Assembly: GCF_900198195.1 (NCBI RefSeq)
Contig: NZ_LT899436.1
Location: 4,430,001-4,494,000 of the forward strand
Direction of reading: 5' to 3'
DNA from: Tenacibaculum jejuense
GTDB taxonomy: Bacteria > Bacteroidota > Bacteroidia > Flavobacteriales > Flavobacteriaceae
Length of the DNA stretch: 64,000 bases
Positions 61,461 to 64,000 of the stretch are shown here, one piece after another; the first letter of the stretch is position 1; every line of letters begins with the position of its first letter. A program made the translations under genes and the position numbers. Under the pieces are notes generated by a model that was given only the letters and a program-made list of their open reading frames with translations, was not told the DNA's origin and did not search any database.

Positions 61461-61603
61461 ACGATAAATTAACAAAAACAGTTAAAGAGACTTTAACTTA
61501 ATGTTGATTTAATATTAACAAAAACCTTTTACATAAATATTAAATATCAGACGCTTAACATTAAATTAATCTAAAAAAACTATCTATAAGTCGGATAATT
61601 ACC

Positions 61604-61611
61604 TAATTTTG
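61604..61611 (+). promoter_or_regulatory. Bacteroidota -7 element of the T9SS substrate gene
   Basis: TAATTTTG matches TAnnTTTG, 28 bases before the ATG at 61639. No TTG partner seen. Confidence 0.48.
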
Positions 61612-61638
61612 AGAGCATTTTTTTTAAAACGGGATAAT

Positions 61639-63765
61639 ATGAAAAAAAATTACTTTTTTACTTTTTTACTAACTTTTTTATTTAGTTCTGCTTTTTCTCA
61701 GGACTTAATTATAACTGGAGCTATTGACGGCCCTTTACCTTCAGGTGCACCAAAAGCTATCGAACTATATGCAGTAAATAACATTGCTGATTTAAGTATT
61801 TATGGTATTGAATCTACAACAAATGGTGACCCTGCGGCTGGAGCTGAATATACTTTTCCTGCAGACGCCATAACTGCAGGTACATATATTTACTTATCAT
61901 TCGAAGATACTCGCATTAATCAGTATTTAGGAGTAACACCTCAATATGTTGACAATGTTATTAACGTTAATGGAGATGATACAATAATTCTGTATAAGAA
62001 CGGAACAGTTGAAGATCTATTAGGGAGAATTGGTGAAGATGGTACTGGTAAAGATTGGGACTATGTTGATGGATGGGCTTACAGAAAAGACGGACAAGGA
62101 CCAAGTGCTACTTTTAATCCAAATGAATGGACATTTAGCGGCCCAAACGCTCTTGATGGATGTGATAAAAGTGACGACTCTGGAACAAATGCTGACTGTT
62201 CTTCTGTATTTCCTGTTGGAACATACGCTGGAACAGCTTCTACAGAACCTTCATTAACAATTAGTTCTCCTTCAAACGGATCTACAATATCTTTTACTGA
62301 TATTGCAACAGTTAAATTTTCTGTAAACAATTTTAATGTTGCTGCTGGTGGTTCAGGAGATGGTTATATAAAATGGACATTGAATAGCGTAGCTCAGGCT
62401 GATAAATTTGATACAGATGATATCACTTTTGCTACTACGGGAGGAACTACTTATGAAGTATTTATCGAGTTGGTTGATAATGCCGGAAATGCTTTATCAA
62501 CTCCAGTAAATCAAACAATTTCTTTTACTGTAGGATTTCCTTGTGATATACAAGTAAGTACAATTACTACGTCATGTGTTGCAGAAACTTCTGGTGTAGA
62601 TACTTATAATGTTTCTATCGATTTTACAGGAGGAGGAACTTCTACATATACGTTAACTGCTGATAATGGAGCAGTAGGTGGAGATAATCCTTCAATGATG
62701 GCTTCTGGTACAATTACCATTACGGGAATTACTGAAGGAACAAATATTGTTTTCACCGTTAAAGGTGATACTAGCAATAGTAGTTGTGATTTCACAAGAA
62801 ACATTTCTAGTCCAACTTGTAAAGCTCTACCTTTTATTGAAACTTTTGATTATGCTGATGCTGCTGTTTTATCTAATCAAGTGAATTGGGAAAGTACAAA
62901 TTCTGGAGATGATATCGTTATTTCTTCTGGAAATTTAGATTATAGTGGTTTAAAGGCTTCTGAAGGGAATAAAGTTATTTTTGATGGTTCAGGAGCTGAA
63001 TCTTTTACTAAGTTCACTAATATTTCAACAGGTACAGTTTACAGTTCATTCTTACTAAAAGTATCAGCTTTTCAAACTGGAAGTCCTGACCTAACTGACG
63101 GAGGTTATTTTGCTGGTTTAGCAGCAACTACAACATCTTACGATGCTAGATTATGGGTTAGACCAAATCCAGACACTAGTGGAACTACATTTGATATTGG
63201 TTTTGGACCAGAAAGTTCAAATCCTCCTTTTACAACATCTACTTATAATTTAGGAGATGTATTATTTATCGTAATGGCTTACGATTTAGATAATGAAGTA
63301 GTGAGTTTATGGATTAATCCAGACAGTGCGACTTTTGAAGGAGCTGCACCTACTCCAGATTTAGGAGGTAACGATCCTAGTGCACCATCTTTTATCAATA
63401 CTTTTATATTAAGACAGGATTCAACAAACGAAACACCAACTATAGAAATTGATGAATTAAGAATTGCTACTACCTGGGCTGAAGTTACTCCTAAAGATAA
63501 TTCTACAGCTTCTATAATAGAAAATGAAATAGATGGTTTTGGAGTGTATCCTAACCCAACAAATAATAAAACATTCACTCTTACTTCTGCTTCTGTTGAT
63601 GTAAAAGACATTCAAATCTTTAATATGATTGGTAAGAAAGTATACGAAACTTCAATTTCTGGAACTAAAAAGGATGTAAATGTTTCATCTATTGGTTCAG
63701 GAATGTATATCTTAAAAGTAGTAGAATCTAACAAGATAGCTACACAAAGATTAATTATAAAATAA
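61639..63765 (+). CDS. Secreted T9SS-sorted protein with lamin-tail-like N-domain
   Basis: A 708-residue secreted protein, start set at 61639 to give signal peptide MKKNYFFTFLLTFLFSSAFS. The N-domain (ITGAIDGPLPSGAPKAIELY, DDTIILYKNGTVEDLLG, WAYRKDGQGPSATFNPNEW) resembles lamin-tail domains; a Big/Ig-like region (PSNGSTISFTDIATVKFSV) and a C-D-rich segment follow, then a jelly-roll-like domain. It ends with a type A T9SS sorting domain (FGVYPNPTNNKTFTLTS, VKDIQIFNMIGKKVYE, GMYILKVVESNKIATQRLIIK without the last residue counted). It would cross the outer membrane by the system that includes Gld proteins. Function unknown. Confidence 0.9.
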   Translation: MKKNYFFTFLLTFLFSSAFSQDLIITGAIDGPLPSGAPKAIELYAVNNIADLSIYGIESTTNGDPAAGAEYTFPADAITAGTYIYLSFEDTRINQYLGVTPQYVDNVINVNGDDTIILYKNGTVEDLLGRIGEDGTGKDWDYVDGWAYRKDGQGPSATFNPNEWTFSGPNALDGCDKSDDSGTNADCSSVFPVGTYAGTASTEPSLTISSPSNGSTISFTDIATVKFSVNNFNVAAGGSGDGYIKWTLNSVAQADKFDTDDITFATTGGTTYEVFIELVDNAGNALSTPVNQTISFTVGFPCDIQVSTITTSCVAETSGVDTYNVSIDFTGGGTSTYTLTADNGAVGGDNPSMMASGTITITGITEGTNIVFTVKGDTSNSSCDFTRNISSPTCKALPFIETFDYADAAVLSNQVNWESTNSGDDIVISSGNLDYSGLKASEGNKVIFDGSGAESFTKFTNISTGTVYSSFLLKVSAFQTGSPDLTDGGYFAGLAATTTSYDARLWVRPNPDTSGTTFDIGFGPESSNPPFTTSTYNLGDVLFIVMAYDLDNEVVSLWINPDSATFEGAAPTPDLGGNDPSAPSFINTFILRQDSTNETPTIEIDELRIATTWAEVTPKDNSTASIIENEIDGFGVYPNPTNNKTFTLTSASVDVKDIQIFNMIGKKVYETSISGTKKDVNVSSIGSGMYILKVVESNKIATQRLIIK

Positions 63766-63791
63766 GAAATATACTTTTAAACAAAGTAATG

Positions 63792-63817
63792 AAAAGAGAG
63801 GTTTTAGCCTCTCTTTT
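63792..63817 (+). terminator. Rho-independent terminator after T9SS substrate gene
   Basis: Stem AAAAGAGAGG (63792-63801) with its complement at 63808-63817, a 6-base loop, and T-rich right arm. Confidence 0.88.
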
Positions 63818-63849
63818 TCATTTATAAAAAACATAGTATCTTTCTTTTC

Positions 63850-64000
63850 ATGAAAAAAGTTTTCTTTCTAATTCTTGTTTTATCGGTGACTATTGGATTT
63901 TCTCAATCTAATTACAAAAATTTCAAAAAGCTTTCTTCTCCTAAGAAATGGTGGGTTGTTTTCCATCCTTTTAAAGCAAAAAAAGCTTTGGAAATTTCTA
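63850..64000 (+). CDS. Start of a secreted protein (truncated by window end)
   Basis: The first 50 codons are visible. A signal peptide (MKKVFFLILVLSVTIGFSQS) is followed by NYKNFKKLSSPKKWWVVFHP and FKAKKALEIS, a basic, aromatic stretch. The frame is open to the end of the window. No family assigned. Confidence 0.7.
   Translation, partial: MKKVFFLILVLSVTIGFSQSNYKNFKKLSSPKKWWVVFHPFKAKKALEIS

Noticed and set aside
1..64000. tRNA or rRNA genes
   Set aside because: No cloverleaf with a T-loop GTTCGAATC-type box or rRNA-like GC-rich stretch was noticed; the GTTCGAC copies at 17070 and 17091 were checked and have no acceptor or anticodon arms around them.

Overview
The window is a strongly AT-rich stretch of chromosome from a member of the Bacteroidota, most likely a marine Flavobacteriaceae (Tenacibaculum/Polaribacter-like; genus not proven). 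The reasons are: gliding genes gldD and gldE beside ssb and mutY; a C-terminal type IX secretion sorting domain (YPNP start); promoters of the Bacteroidota form TAnnTTTG; the DUF6341/DUF6427/upp/trmB neighbourhood; a FeoB-associated Cys-rich peptide; 7TM-AraC regulators; and many SusC-like or beta-barrel outer-membrane proteins. I saw no rRNA, tRNA, CRISPR array or prophage.

Layout. 1-4.5 kb: a SUKH lipoprotein, then aromatic amino acid catabolism on the minus strand (homogentisate dioxygenase, a four-helix-bundle protein, 4-hydroxyphenylpyruvate dioxygenase, tryptophan 2,3-dioxygenase). 4.8-10 kb: ferritin, then a tight minus-strand operon of Mrp, NifU-like scaffold, NAD(P)H-ferredoxin reductase, sterol-desaturase-type di-iron hydroxylase, a membrane protein and a 2Fe-2S ferredoxin. 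It reads like an Fe-S supply and electron chain serving one oxygenase. 10-14 kb: an alkyltransferase-like protein lacking the acceptor cysteine, a LysE-type exporter, trmB, DUF6341, DUF6427, upp and a secreted barrel-like protein. 14.6-19.4 kb: a TonB-dependent receptor and two tandem membrane-bound AraC regulators, with a repeated GTTCGAC motif between receptor and regulators. 19.4-26.2 kb: two divergent alpha/beta hydrolases, BrnQ transporter, two outer-membrane proteins.

26.3-28.3 kb is the most unusual part: a REP-associated tyrosine transposase (RAYT) flanked by inverted hairpin repeats, with two short internally deleted relatives on either side. One keeps the transposase 3' end and the other its 5' flank. 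The repeats supply the stop codon of a neighbouring gene. Next to it (28.2-35.7 kb) is a three-gene RHS/YD-repeat cassette with a variable-looking C-terminal tail and a small membrane protein, a candidate toxin-immunity module.

35.7-45 kb: FeoAB iron uptake, holB, a lipoprotein, an NtrB/NtrY-like kinase, enoyl-CoA hydratase, and a LytTR regulator with its TPR kinase. 45-56 kb: dinB, heme A synthase, a probable LAS-type metallopeptidase beside a TPM-domain protein, gldD, gldE, ssb, mutY, HU, a 29-residue basic protein and RNase G. 56-64 kb: a patatin with a BamA-like barrel (type Vd-like), uvrC, a PhoR/PhoB-like two-component pair, a secreted T9SS substrate and the start of one further secreted protein.

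All functional calls come from reading motifs and gene order; no database search was run.
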